Shown piece after piece: positions 16,486-25,469 of a DNA stretch of 64,000 nt. The position numbers and the translations under genes are program-made. The notes beneath the pieces are model-generated. The model was not told the origin of the DNA. It ran no database searches and saw only the letters and a program-made list of their open reading frames with translations. Source of the DNA: Rhodobacterales bacterium (GTDB lineage Bacteria > Pseudomonadota > Alphaproteobacteria > Rhodobacterales > Rhodobacteraceae); assembly GCA_021155205.1 (NCBI GenBank), contig JAJNPS010000011.1, forward strand, positions 1-64,000, in the 5' to 3' direction. Positions within the stretch are counted from its first letter, which is position 1, and each line of letters begins with the position of its first letter.

Positions 16486-18003
16486 ATGAACAAAATCGAA
16501 CATTTCCGCACGGCCAAATCGCCCTTCAAGGCGGCCTACGACAATTTCATCGGCGGCAAATGGGTGCCCGCGACGTCTGGGCGCACCTTTGACAACACCT
16601 CGCCCATCACCGGCGAAGTGCTTTGCAGGATCGCGCGGTCGGATGCCGCCGATGTCGAGGCGGCGCTCGATGCCGCCCACGCGGCCAAGGTGGCCTGGGG
16701 GCGGACCAGCCCGGCGGAACGCGCGGTCATCCTGAACCGGATCGCCGACCGGATGGAAACCAACCTGATGCTGCTGGCGACGGCGGAAACCTGGGACAAC
16801 GGCAAGCCGATCCGCGAAACCAGCGGGGCCGACGTGCCGCTGGCGATCGACCATTTCCGCTATTTCGCCGGGTGCATCCGCGCCCAGGAAGGCGGGCTGT
16901 CGCAATTGGACAATGATACCGTGGCCTACCACTTCCACGAACCGCTGGGCGTCGTCGGCCAGATCATACCATGGAACTTTCCCCTGCTGATGGCGACGTG
17001 GAAGCTGGCGCCGGCGCTTGCGGCGGGCAACTGCGTGGTGCTGAAACCCGCAGAACAGACCCCGGCATCCATCCTGGTCTGGATGGACCTGATCGCCGAT
17101 CTGCTGCCGCCGGGCGTGCTGAACATTGTCAGCGGGTTCGGGCTGGAGGCCGGCAAGCCCCTGGCATCGTCGAACCGCATCGCCAAGATCGCCTTTACCG
17201 GCGAGACGACGACAGGCCGCCTGATCATGCAGTATGCGGGTCAGAACCTGATCCCGGTCACGCTGGAACTGGGGGGAAAATCGCCGAACCTGTTCTTCAA
17301 GGACGTAATGCGCGAAGACGACGATTACCTCGACAAGGCGATCGAAGGCTTTGTGATGTTCGCCTTCAACCAGGGCGAGGTCTGCACCTGTCCGTCGCGG
17401 GCGCTGATCCACGAATCCATCTATGAGCGGTTCATGGACAAGGCGCTGAAGCGGGTGGCGGCCATCGTGCAGGGCGACCCCCTGGATCCGGCCACGATGG
17501 TCGGGGCGCAGGCGTCCGAAGAGCAGATGGAAAAGATCCTGTCCTATTTCGACATCGGCCGGCAGGAAGGGGCCAAGGTCCTGGCGGGCGGCGCGCGCAA
17601 GGACATGACCGGCGGGCTGGAGGGTGGATTCTACGTGCAGCCGACGGTGTTCGAAGGCCACAACAAGATGCGCGTCTTTCAGGAGGAAATCTTCGGACCC
17701 GTGGTGTCCGTCACCACCTTCAAGGACGACGACGAGGCGCTGTCGATCGCCAATGACAGCCTTTACGGGCTGGGCGCGGGCGTGTGGAGCCGCGATGCCG
17801 ACACCTGCTACCGCTTTGGCCGCGCCATCGAGGCGGGTCGGGTCTGGACCAACTGCTATCACGCCTACCCGGCACATGCGGCCTTTGGCGGTTACAAGCA
17901 GTCGGGCATCGGGCGCGAAAACCACAAGATGATGCTGGGACACTATCAGCAGACCAAGAACATGCTGGTCAGCTATTCGCCGAAAAAGCTGGGATTTTTC
18001 TAG
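16486..18003 (+). CDS. Acetaldehyde/aldehyde dehydrogenase (ExaC/AldA type)
   Basis: This 505-residue NAD-dependent dehydrogenase oxidises acetaldehyde and similar short aldehydes to acids. It has PWNFPLLMATWKLAPALAAGN, the general base in LELGGKSPN, the nucleophile in NQGEVCTCPSR and the C-terminal AAFGGYKQSGIGREN. The GEVC motif and 505-residue length are typical of the ExaC/AcoD branch. The start at 16486 has GGGAGGAG seven bases upstream. The combination with a GAF/Fis regulator and DUF779 recurs for this branch, which supports a role in alcohol or acetoin-derived aldehyde oxidation. Confidence 0.92.
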   Translation: MNKIEHFRTAKSPFKAAYDNFIGGKWVPATSGRTFDNTSPITGEVLCRIARSDAADVEAALDAAHAAKVAWGRTSPAERAVILNRIADRMETNLMLLATAETWDNGKPIRETSGADVPLAIDHFRYFAGCIRAQEGGLSQLDNDTVAYHFHEPLGVVGQIIPWNFPLLMATWKLAPALAAGNCVVLKPAEQTPASILVWMDLIADLLPPGVLNIVSGFGLEAGKPLASSNRIAKIAFTGETTTGRLIMQYAGQNLIPVTLELGGKSPNLFFKDVMREDDDYLDKAIEGFVMFAFNQGEVCTCPSRALIHESIYERFMDKALKRVAAIVQGDPLDPATMVGAQASEEQMEKILSYFDIGRQEGAKVLAGGARKDMTGGLEGGFYVQPTVFEGHNKMRVFQEEIFGPVVSVTTFKDDDEALSIANDSLYGLGAGVWSRDADTCYRFGRAIEAGRVWTNCYHAYPAHAAFGGYKQSGIGRENHKMMLGHYQQTKNMLVSYSPKKLGFF

Positions 18004-18013
18004 GAACCGGATC

Positions 18014-18036
18014 GGGCGCGGGGACCCCTCGCGCCC
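18014..18036 (+). terminator. Stem-loop between aldehyde dehydrogenase and DUF779
   Basis: A 7-bp GC stem (18014-18020 with 18030-18036) lies ten bases after the dehydrogenase stop. No T run follows, so it is more likely an mRNA-stabilising or attenuating structure than a full terminator. Confidence 0.4.
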
Positions 18037-18058
18037 GTCCATCTGTGCGGAGGCGACA

Positions 18059-18412
18059 ATGCAGAACGCTTTGGACAAGGTGACGGCTACACCGGCCGCG
18101 CTGCAACTGCTGGGTGAAATCGTGGCCGACCACGGACCTGTGCTGTTTCACCAGTCCGGTGGATGCTGCGACGGATCATCGCCGATGTGTTTCCCGGCGG
18201 GCGAGTTCCCCTTGGGCGATCACGACGTGCAACTGGGCCAGATCGGCGGCATGCCGTTCTACATTTCCGGCAGCCAGTTCGACCTGTGGAAGCACACCGA
18301 TCTGGTCATCGACGTGGTCAAGGGGCGCGGCGGGATGTTCAGCCTCGACAACGGGCGCGAACGGCGGTTCCTGACGCGGTCGATCCTGTGCGCGACGGGG
18401 CCGGTGGCATAG
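18059..18412 (+). CDS. DUF779 domain protein
   Basis: The 117-residue protein carries the Cys-rich motif FHQSGGCCDGSSPMC and the segment PFYISGSQFDLWKHTDLVIDV, diagnostic of DUF779. The family regularly follows ExaC-type acetaldehyde dehydrogenases. Its biochemical role is not established; the conserved cysteines suggest metal binding or a redox role. The gene has GCGGAGG seven bases before the ATG. It converges with the iclR-type gene at 18535. Confidence 0.9.
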   Translation: MQNALDKVTATPAALQLLGEIVADHGPVLFHQSGGCCDGSSPMCFPAGEFPLGDHDVQLGQIGGMPFYISGSQFDLWKHTDLVIDVVKGRGGMFSLDNGRERRFLTRSILCATGPVA

Positions 18413-18534
18413 CGTCGGCCCGCGCAGACAGATGCGTCGGCAATCCTTTCGCATTGCCCGTTGGCCGCCGGTCATGCGACCAAGTGGCGTCCCCTTTCGC
18501 CGGACAGGTTCCAGAGAGGCAACGGGGAGCGTTG

Positions 18535-19338
18535 TCAGGCCGGAAGGTCGCGGCTGGACCCCGCAAAGCCAAGGTCCGCCGACATAACACCGGCAAAGCC
18601 GGCCACAACCTTGCCGATCTCCTCGATGGCGGCGCGGGTGCGATCCAGTTTCAGCCCCGAGACACTGATGGCGCCCGCGATCAGCCCGTGATGGTCCCTG
18701 ACTGCCGAGGCGACGCAAAAGACCCCCTCCATGTCCTCTTCGTCGTCGATTGCAAAGCCGGTCTGGCGGACGACCGCGACTTCTTCAAGCAGCGCGTCGA
18801 GGCTGGTGATGGTGTGCCGCGTGCGCCGTTCAAGCCCGAGGCTGCTGCAAATCTGGCGGATGCCGTCATCGGACAGGCCCGACAGCAGGGCTTTGCCGAC
18901 GCCGCTGGCATGCAACAGCTCGCGCCGGCCCAGATAGGGTGCGATCTCGATGCCGGTGGGGGCGTTCTGGCGGGCGATTGCCACCGCAGCATCCCGGTCG
19001 AACACGGCAAAGCGCGAGGTCAGTCCGGTCCTGTCGGTCAGCCGCGCCAGCACGCCGCGCGCCACGACTGCCAGCGGGCTTTGCGACGATGCCGTGCTGC
19101 CAAGCCGCAGAAAGCTTGGCCCCAGACGATAACGCCGTGTCGGGCCGTCGCCGGAATCCGAGATGAAGCCGCGATCGCACAGGGTCTGTACGATGCCGTA
19201 GGCGTTGCTTTTCGTGGTGCCGACCTGGCGGGCGATGTCGCTGATGCCGACGCCTTCGACACCCGCCGTGCTGACAGCCTCGATCACATCCAGCGCGCGC
19301 GCCAGGCTTTTGACCTCGTACTTCTTGCTCGGATCCAT
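18535..19338 (-). CDS. IclR-family transcriptional regulator
   Basis: This 267-residue protein has an N-terminal winged helix (KSLARALDVIEAVS ... GISDIARQVGTTKSNAYGIVQTLCDRGFI) and a C-terminal effector domain (ELLHASGVGKALLSGL). It is the last gene of the minus-strand sugar-acid operon and is separated from the dehydrogenase upstream by 106 bases. IclR proteins in such operons usually bind a pathway intermediate and repress. The effector cannot be read from sequence. Confidence 0.9.
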   Translation of the reverse strand: MDPSKKYEVKSLARALDVIEAVSTAGVEGVGISDIARQVGTTKSNAYGIVQTLCDRGFISDSGDGPTRRYRLGPSFLRLGSTASSQSPLAVVARGVLARLTDRTGLTSRFAVFDRDAAVAIARQNAPTGIEIAPYLGRRELLHASGVGKALLSGLSDDGIRQICSSLGLERRTRHTITSLDALLEEVAVVRQTGFAIDDEEDMEGVFCVASAVRDHHGLIAGAISVSGLKLDRTRAAIEEIGKVVAGFAGVMSADLGFAGSSRDLPA

Positions 19339-19444
19339 CCCGTTCCTGCATCCTGGTCACGCGGTCGGCCGCCGGTCGCCGTCACCTCATGCCGTGACCC
19401 TAGTTTGTCATGCCGCCGTCGGCAATTCCGCGCCCCGCCAGCGG

Positions 19445-20905
19445 TCAGCCTGCCGCCTGATAGCTGGTCTTGACCGTTGTGAAGAATTCGGCGGCATAGC
19501 GGCCCTGCTCGCGCGGGCCAAAACTGGATGCCTTGCGCCCGCCAAAGGGAACGTGAAAATCCACGCCCGCCGTGGGCAGGTTGACCATGACCATCCCGGC
19601 CTCGGTGTTGCGGCGGAAGTGCGCGGCATGTTTCAGGCTGGTGGTGCAGATGCCCGCCGACAGCCCGAATTCGGTGCCGTTCGCCACCGCCAGGGCCTCG
19701 TCATAGTCGCGCACGCGGATCACGCCCGCGACCGGGCCAAAGATTTCCTCGCGCATGATCCGCATGCGGGGCGCGCAGTCGGCAAACAGCGCGGGTGCAA
19801 GGAAATGTCCCCGCGTCGGCCGCTCGATCAGGTCGCCGCCACCGACCAGGCGGGCGCCCTCGGCCTTGCCGATCGCGATGTAGTCAAGGTCCTGCTCTAG
19901 CTGGCCGGCATCGACCACGGGGCCGATCTGGGTTTCCGGCTCCAGCGCATGTCCGACCCGCAAGGTCGCCATCCGGTCGGCAAGGGCGGCGACAAAACGG
20001 TCATGGATGCCATCGGTCACGATCAGGCGCGACGACGCGGTGCAGCGCTGGCCGGTGGAATAGAATGACCCGTTCAGCGCCACCTCCACGGCCACGCCAA
20101 GGTCGGCATCGTCCAGCACGACCAGCGGGTTCTTGCCCCCCATCTCGATCTGCGACCGGCGCATGTGGCGCGCGCCGGCCTCGGCAACGCGCCGCCCGGT
20201 GCCGACGGATCCGGTAAAGGTCACGCCATCGACATCGGGGCTGTCGAGCAGCGCCTGCCCGACCATCGACCCCTTGCCCATGACCAGATTCAGAACCCCC
20301 GGCGGCAGGCCGTTGCGGTGCAGGATGTCCACGATGGTCCAGGTGCAACCGGGCGCCACTTCGGCGGGTTTGACCACGACCGTATTGCCGTAGCAAAGCG
20401 CCGGGGCGATTTTCCATGCCGGGATCGCGATCGGAAAGTTCCATGGCGTGATGATGCCAATCACGCCCAGGGGTTCGCGCGTCACCTGCACCTCGACGCC
20501 GGGGCGAACCGATGCCAGCACCTCGCCCGCCAGCCGCAGCGCCTCGCCCGAGAAGAATTCGAAGATCTGTGCGGCGCGGATGGTTTCTGCAATGCCCTCG
20601 GACAGGGTCTTGCCCTCTTCGCGCGACAACAGCGCGCCGATCTCGTCCTTGCGGCGCAGGATTTCCTGCGCGGTGTCGCGCAGGATGCGGCTGCGCTCCA
20701 GGATGCCCGACCGCGACCAGCCGGGGAATGCGGCACGGGCGGCGGCGATGGCGGCTTGCGCGTCGTCCGCCGTGGCGGTGGCAAATTCGCCGACCACCTG
20801 CGACAGGTCCGACGGGTTGATGTTCGGCAGGAAGGTGCTGCCGACCCATGAGCCGCCGATCAGGTTGCGATGCAATGCCACGTCAAAGGACCCCGTACTT
20901 TTCAT
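19445..20905 (-). CDS. Aldehyde dehydrogenase, 2-ketoglutarate semialdehyde dehydrogenase-like
   Basis: This 486-residue NAD(P)-dependent dehydrogenase has PWNFPIAIPAWKIAPALCYGN, EMGGKNP, the nucleophile motif STGQRCTASSR and C-terminal VPFGGRKASSFGPREQG, the last typical of succinate/ketoglutarate semialdehyde dehydrogenases that end oxidative pentose or hexose-acid routes. The operon context (mutarotase, SDR, FAH protein, RraA-like gene) supports conversion of 2-ketoglutarate semialdehyde to 2-ketoglutarate. The start overlaps the upstream RraA-like gene by 23 bases. The exact substrate is an inference. Confidence 0.85.
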   Translation of the reverse strand: MKSTGSFDVALHRNLIGGSWVGSTFLPNINPSDLSQVVGEFATATADDAQAAIAAARAAFPGWSRSGILERSRILRDTAQEILRRKDEIGALLSREEGKTLSEGIAETIRAAQIFEFFSGEALRLAGEVLASVRPGVEVQVTREPLGVIGIITPWNFPIAIPAWKIAPALCYGNTVVVKPAEVAPGCTWTIVDILHRNGLPPGVLNLVMGKGSMVGQALLDSPDVDGVTFTGSVGTGRRVAEAGARHMRRSQIEMGGKNPLVVLDDADLGVAVEVALNGSFYSTGQRCTASSRLIVTDGIHDRFVAALADRMATLRVGHALEPETQIGPVVDAGQLEQDLDYIAIGKAEGARLVGGGDLIERPTRGHFLAPALFADCAPRMRIMREEIFGPVAGVIRVRDYDEALAVANGTEFGLSAGICTTSLKHAAHFRRNTEAGMVMVNLPTAGVDFHVPFGGRKASSFGPREQGRYAAEFFTTVKTSYQAAG

Positions 20906-21538
20906 GGACTTCGCGCAGCAGGCGACCTGCGCGCAGTTCGCTGCGTGTATGGTTCTCCATAGTGACTTTGGCCAGCGCCTTGTCGATCACTTCGGTTGCG
21001 CGCGCGGCAGGAACGACCACGACACCATCGACGTCGCCAAAGACGACATCGCCGGTTTCAACGCGCACGCCTGCGATTTCGACGCAGGTGTCGCGTTCGA
21101 TCATGCGCGCCCGCCCGCAGGTGTCCAACGGTCCGATGCCGCCGTGAAAGACGGGCAACCCCATTGCGCGTATGTGTCGGACGTCCCGCACAAGGCCGTC
21201 GGTCACGCAGCCTGATGCGCCACGCGCGCGGGTTGCCGTGGACAGCAGTTCGCCCCAGGGCGCGATCCGCTCGGCCGGACGGCCACAGGCCAGCATCGCC
21301 ACGTCGCCGGGGCCGAGGTCGTCAATCAGCGTCCTCTCGATTTCATAAGGGTTCTCGCCGTCGCGCAGCCCGTAGGTGGCGGCGAAAAGGCCGGTGCGGG
21401 CGCGACCCATCAGGACCAGACTGTCATCCAGCGGACGCACAAAAGACCGCATCGCGCGCCCCTGCAGGCCAGGCCATCCATCGTGTCCGACAAGACGGCG
21501 GCGTAAAGCTGACCCGACAGCGCGGCAAAGTCGAACAT
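20883..21538 (-). pseudogene. RraA-like / HMG aldolase-like protein, single-base frameshift
   Basis: The gene begins MFDFAALSGQLYAAVLSDTMDGL at 21538. After about 21470 the frame changes and continues as QGRAMRSFVRPLDDSLVLMGRARTGLF, with the RraA/aldolase metal-site pattern GCVTDGLVRD and a stop at 20883. The total of 656 bases is one short of a full frame; one G missing in the GG/CC run near 21470 would restore it. The family includes 4-hydroxy-4-methyl-2-oxoglutarate/oxaloacetate aldolases and sugar-acid pathway proteins. An internal ATG at 21452 could still give most of the fold. Either a real mutation or a base-calling error. Confidence 0.75.
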
Positions 21539-21548
21539 GGCATGTCCC

Positions 21549-22559
21549 CTACAGCATGGCCACTTCGACGACCCTTGGCGTGCCGGCCTCGAACCGCACC
21601 GGGTTGCGCAAGGGGTGGCCAAAGACCGGCACGTCAAATTCGAAGACGTCGCCATCCTCGGTGCGGATGCCGTCGCCAAAGCTGATCACCGGGCAGCCGA
21701 ACAGATGCGCGTGCAGGTCTCCGGGACGCCGAAAAGTCGGGTAGCGGAAATGGTGATGTTCCAGGTTGGCGATGGAATAGGACATGTTGGCCTCGCCGCT
21801 TTGGAACACACCCTCCCACAGCAGCCGCCCGTCGCGCCAGATGCGGGAATGCCCGCGCACGTCCTGTGGCAGATCGCCGATCAGCAGTTCCGGCCCCATC
21901 GCGCAATCACGCAGCTTGGACGGCGCCACATACATGAAGTTCAACCGTTCCGCCTCGTGGTCCGACAGGTCGTTGGCAAGGGTATGGCCGATCCGGAACG
22001 GGGTGCCGTCGGGACCGACGATGTAGATGCCGGTGATCTCGGGCTCTTCGGCGCAAGTGCGGGCAAAGTTCGGGCTGGACAGCGGCTGTCCGGGCGGCAC
22101 CAGAATGCTGCCATCGCCCTTGAAGAACCATTCGGGCATGGCGCCGATCTGGCCGGGACCGGGCTTGCCCGCGCGCAGGCCCGCCTCGAACAGCTTCATG
22201 GAATCGGTCTTGGGCGGTTCGGCGCCCGCGGGACGGTCGTGCATGTCGTTGCGGGTGGTGGCGCTGCCGATATGGGTCAGGCCGGTGCCTGTGATCAGGA
22301 AACGCGCATCGCCGTCGGGGTGGTGCGCGGGGGGCAACAGGCGGTGTTCGGCGGCAATCCGGTCATAGCTTTCAACCTCGTCCCCCAAGTCCGCCTCGAT
22401 CACCGCGCGCAGCCGGGTGCCCTGGGCGATTGCCTGTTGCGCAAGCGCGTAGACAGAGGCCGGGCCTTTGACGGGGCGCACGCGGTCGCCCTCGACAAGG
22501 CCGACGCGGGTCTGGCCTGCCACATCGCGAAACTGGATGGTGCGGATCGTGTCAGTCAT
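21549..22559 (-). CDS. Fumarylacetoacetate hydrolase family, GguC/AraD1-like
   Basis: The protein has 336 residues, with the FAH-fold metal-binding segments PEWFFKGDGS, EEPEITGIYIV and the characteristic GEANMSYSIANLEHHHFRYP ... RPGDLHAHLFG of GguC/AraD1 proteins. The FAH superfamily uses a Mg2+ or Mn2+ to cleave or dehydrate 2-keto acids; the exact GguC/AraD1 reaction is not settled. The start at 22559 is preferred since AGGGAAG lies six bases upstream; ATG 22565 overlaps that site. It is a paralogue of gguC at 45219-46208. Confidence 0.88.
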   Translation of the reverse strand: MTDTIRTIQFRDVAGQTRVGLVEGDRVRPVKGPASVYALAQQAIAQGTRLRAVIEADLGDEVESYDRIAAEHRLLPPAHHPDGDARFLITGTGLTHIGSATTRNDMHDRPAGAEPPKTDSMKLFEAGLRAGKPGPGQIGAMPEWFFKGDGSILVPPGQPLSSPNFARTCAEEPEITGIYIVGPDGTPFRIGHTLANDLSDHEAERLNFMYVAPSKLRDCAMGPELLIGDLPQDVRGHSRIWRDGRLLWEGVFQSGEANMSYSIANLEHHHFRYPTFRRPGDLHAHLFGCPVISFGDGIRTEDGDVFEFDVPVFGHPLRNPVRFEAGTPRVVEVAML

Positions 22560-22571
22560 GGTCATCTTCCC

Positions 22572-23354
22572 TTAAATCCAGCCGGCATCGACGACGAAAT
22601 TCTGTTTCGAACACATCCGGCTGTCGTCGGCCCCGAGCCACAGCGCCATGCGTGCGATGTCGGGGGGGTAGAGCCGGCCGGGCAGGGTCTGGCGTTCGCT
22701 GATCTGCCGCTCTCCGGCCGCGTTCAGCCAGAGGCTGACCTGGCGTTCGGTCATCACCCATCCCGGCGCGATGGAATTGACGCGGATGCTGTGCGGCCCC
22801 AGTTCGCGCGCCAGCGCCCGCGTCATGCCATGCACGGCGGCCTTGGAGGTGACATAGGCCACGCAATCGCCATCGCCTTCGACCCAGGTGATCGAGGTGA
22901 AGTTGATGATCGACCCGCCGCCCGTGGCCTTCATCTGGGGCGCCACGGCCTTGGCCGCAAACAGCTGGTGGCGCAGGTTTACCGCGATCCGGTCGTCGAA
23001 ATAGTCGCGCGTGACACTGCCCAGCGTATGACGGTCATCGGAGCCTGCGTTGTTCACCAGCACGGTGATCGGCCCTCGCCGCATCCCAAGGTCCGCGACA
23101 TGCGCCTCCAGCGTCTCGACGTCGCGCAGGTCAAGCGGGGTGAATTCCGGGGCCTCGTTGCCGCGCGCGACGCAGCCCGCGACGACCGCCGCCGAAGCCT
23201 CTGCATTGATGTCGACGAAGGACACCCGCGCGCCCTGGTCGGCAAAATGCTCGACGATGGACCGCCCGATGCCCGACCCGCCGCCGGTCACAAAGACGTG
23301 GCGGCCTTTCAGGCTGGGATAACTGGCACGGCCCTGCATCAGGTCATAATTCAT
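22572..23354 (-). CDS. SDR oxidoreductase, probable sugar 1-dehydrogenase
   Basis: This 260-residue classical short-chain dehydrogenase has TGGGSGIG (residues 23-30), VLVNNAG, the catalytic YVTSK and PGWVMTERQ. The pattern and context (mutarotase two genes upstream, FAH protein downstream) fit an L-arabinose, D-galactose or L-fucose-type 1-dehydrogenase making an aldonolactone. No lactonase gene lies in this operon. Spacings of 9-12 bases on both sides indicate one transcript. Confidence 0.82.
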   Translation of the reverse strand: MNYDLMQGRASYPSLKGRHVFVTGGGSGIGRSIVEHFADQGARVSFVDINAEASAAVVAGCVARGNEAPEFTPLDLRDVETLEAHVADLGMRRGPITVLVNNAGSDDRHTLGSVTRDYFDDRIAVNLRHQLFAAKAVAPQMKATGGGSIINFTSITWVEGDGDCVAYVTSKAAVHGMTRALARELGPHSIRVNSIAPGWVMTERQVSLWLNAAGERQISERQTLPGRLYPPDIARMALWLGADDSRMCSKQNFVVDAGWI

Positions 23355-23363
23355 CGCCGGATC

Positions 23364-24413
23364 TCACTTCCTGACCTTGGAAAAGAATCGCGTTGCGCCG
23401 CGCAGCACCTTGGACCGCGCGACCTGATAGCCAAGTTCCTTGCCAATCCCGGTGCCGAGCATCTGGTCCACCAGCGATTTGCTGATTTCCGCGTGCCGCC
23501 GCAGCGGTTCCCTGTTGCCGGCAAGATCGGCCAGCACGCGCTTGGCCGCGTTGTGGCCCGGCTCGGCGTTCGACAGCACGGTTTCGGCCGCGATCACCTC
23601 GCCGCCCACCAGCCGCACCCCGGCGGCCTTGCCGCCTCTGACCACGATCTCGTCCACCCGGCAGCCCGTGCGCACCACCGCGCCATACGCCTCTGCGCCC
23701 CGTTGCAGCGCCTGTGTGATCGCCCCCATCCCGCCGACCGGCAAGGCCCAGCGGCTGAACACGCCATCGAACTCGCCGGAGGCATGATAGCCGTAGACAT
23801 AGGAGGTCATCGGTGTCTGCGGCCCGCCCCAGATCGACACCATGCCAAGGAACATCATGAACCCCTTGAGCCGTTCCGAGGTGATGTAGCGGTCAAGAAG
23901 GTCGGATGTGGACAGCAAAAGGAATTCGTTCAGCAACTCGGTCTCGCCTGCCGCCTCGAACCGGGCAAACACCTCCGACCGTTCCGGGGGGTCCGACAGG
24001 AGCCAGTCGCGCGTCAGGTCGGCAAAGCGTTTCAGGCGTGCGCCGAATTCGAAAAACCCCTTGGCGTCGGGATTCGAATGCGCCTCGATGGATTTCAGCG
24101 TCAGGTCCACATCCTTGTGCAGCATCACATGGTCGCCGTCGTCCCAGAGACCAAAGCCCTGAATCTCGGGCGAAATTGCTCGCAGCCCGTGCTTTTCCAG
24201 TTCCAGCTCGGCGATGATCTCGGGGCGCAGCATGCCCATGACGAACGAGCAGGACGACCAGCGCGAGCCGGGCACCAGTTCCTCGGTCACGCAGGCGCCG
24301 CCAACCACGTTACGTGCCTCGACCACACAGACGGTCTTGCCCGCCCGCGCGAGGTAGTTGGCGGCGACAAGGCCGTTGTGGCCGCCGCCGATGATCACCG
24401 CGTCATAGCTCAT
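23364..24413 (-). pseudogene. FAD oxidoreductase (PYROXD2/phytoene desaturase-like) with in-frame internal deletion
   Basis: The N-terminus (AVIIGGGHNGLVAANYLARAGK and VVEARNVVGGACVTEE) and the middle region match the PYROXD2-like branch of phytoene-desaturase-related oxidoreductases, usually 500 or more residues. Here VLSNAEP, which should be followed by about 170 residues, runs directly into GHNAAKRVLADLAG, the usual C-terminal FAD-contact motif. The frame is kept, giving 349 residues. The missing part holds most of the substrate domain, so the product is probably inactive. The start at 24413 overlaps galM by 11 bases. Confidence 0.7.
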
Positions 24414-25461
24414 GGCCAACCTCGTCGCATTGGCTGAAACGGAAGTGCATTTCCTGGCGATACCGCTCACCCGGGTTCAGGCGGCATTGCGGGAAATGGG
24501 CAAAGTTGGGCGCGTCGGGGAATTTCTGCGTCTCAAGCGTGAAGCCTGCGTATTTGCACAAGGTCGCGCCGGCCTTGCCCTTGTGGGACGTGGACAGGTA
24601 GCCGCCGGTGTAGAACTGCACGCCGGGTTCCGTGGTGGTCAGTACCATCTTGCGCCCCGAGGCGGGGTCCCAGGCGGTGGCGCAGGCGCCCGTGCCATCA
24701 AGAACCCAGTTGTGGTCATATCCCCCGCCCTCGCCGAAAATCTCGCCCCCGACGCCGGAAAGCGCGGCGATGTCGCGGCCAATCGGCTTTGCGGAGGTAA
24801 AGTCGAACGGGGTGCCCTCGACCGACAGCACTTCGCCCGTTGCCAGCAGTTCGTCATCGACCGGCGTGTAGAAGGGTGCGTCGAGGCGGATCATCTGGGA
24901 CAGCACGTTGCCCGACCCCTGGCCCGCAAGGTTGAAATAGCTGTGATGCACCATGTTCATCACGGTCGGCGCATCGGTGTCGGCCTCTGTCAGGATGGTC
25001 AGCCCGTCGGCGGTCAGGTCATAGGTTGCGGTCAGGTTGGACCGGCCGGGAAAGCCCATCTCGCCCGCCTCGGACACCGCGCTGAACACCACGCGGCTGG
25101 CGGTCAGTTCGGCAATGGTCCAGACCTTGCGGTCGAACCCCGCAACCCCGCCATGTAGGTGGTTGCCATGTTCGTTGCAATCGACCTGCACCGGCACCCC
25201 GTCCAGCGTGAAGCGACCCTTGCGGATGCGGTTGCCGTAGCGCCCGCAGGTCGCGCCGAAATAGGTCTCGGTTGCCTGGTATTCCGCCAGCGTATCGAAC
25301 CCGAGGACAATGTCCGCCAAGGTTCCATCGCGCCCCGGCACCCACAATTCGGTCAGCCTTGCGCCATAGCTGATCAGCGTCGCGCGCAAGGGTCCGGCGT
25401 TCAGCGTCACGGCCTGGACCGGCTGGCCGTTCACGGCACCAAGGGATCGTCTTTCGGTCAT
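24403..25461 (-). CDS. galM: Aldose 1-epimerase (mutarotase)
   Basis: Galactose mutarotase interconverts alpha and beta anomers of free aldoses so that dehydrogenases can act on them. The 352-residue protein has the substrate-binding GRYGNRI and CNEHGNHLHGG, the catalytic histidine in VHHSYFNLAGQ and the catalytic glutamate in GFTLETQKFPDAPN. It sits directly behind the ABC permease gene (nine bases). The context favours a neutral sugar as substrate of the whole operon. Confidence 0.95.
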   Translation of the reverse strand: MTERRSLGAVNGQPVQAVTLNAGPLRATLISYGARLTELWVPGRDGTLADIVLGFDTLAEYQATETYFGATCGRYGNRIRKGRFTLDGVPVQVDCNEHGNHLHGGVAGFDRKVWTIAELTASRVVFSAVSEAGEMGFPGRSNLTATYDLTADGLTILTEADTDAPTVMNMVHHSYFNLAGQGSGNVLSQMIRLDAPFYTPVDDELLATGEVLSVEGTPFDFTSAKPIGRDIAALSGVGGEIFGEGGGYDHNWVLDGTGACATAWDPASGRKMVLTTTEPGVQFYTGGYLSTSHKGKAGATLCKYAGFTLETQKFPDAPNFAHFPQCRLNPGERYRQEMHFRFSQCDEVGHEL

Positions 25462-25469
25462 GTCGGGCC

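Noticed and set aside
15277..18078. Very long open frame (over 900 codons) on the minus strand opposite the regulator and aldehyde dehydrogenase
   Set aside because: It is a high-GC shadow: rich in Arg, His, Gln and Pro, without motifs, and fully opposite two recognised genes.
21537..24437. Very long plus-strand open frame opposite the FAH, SDR and FAD oxidoreductase genes
   Set aside because: Composition is that of an antisense frame in GC-rich DNA, and the minus-strand genes carry clear family motifs.
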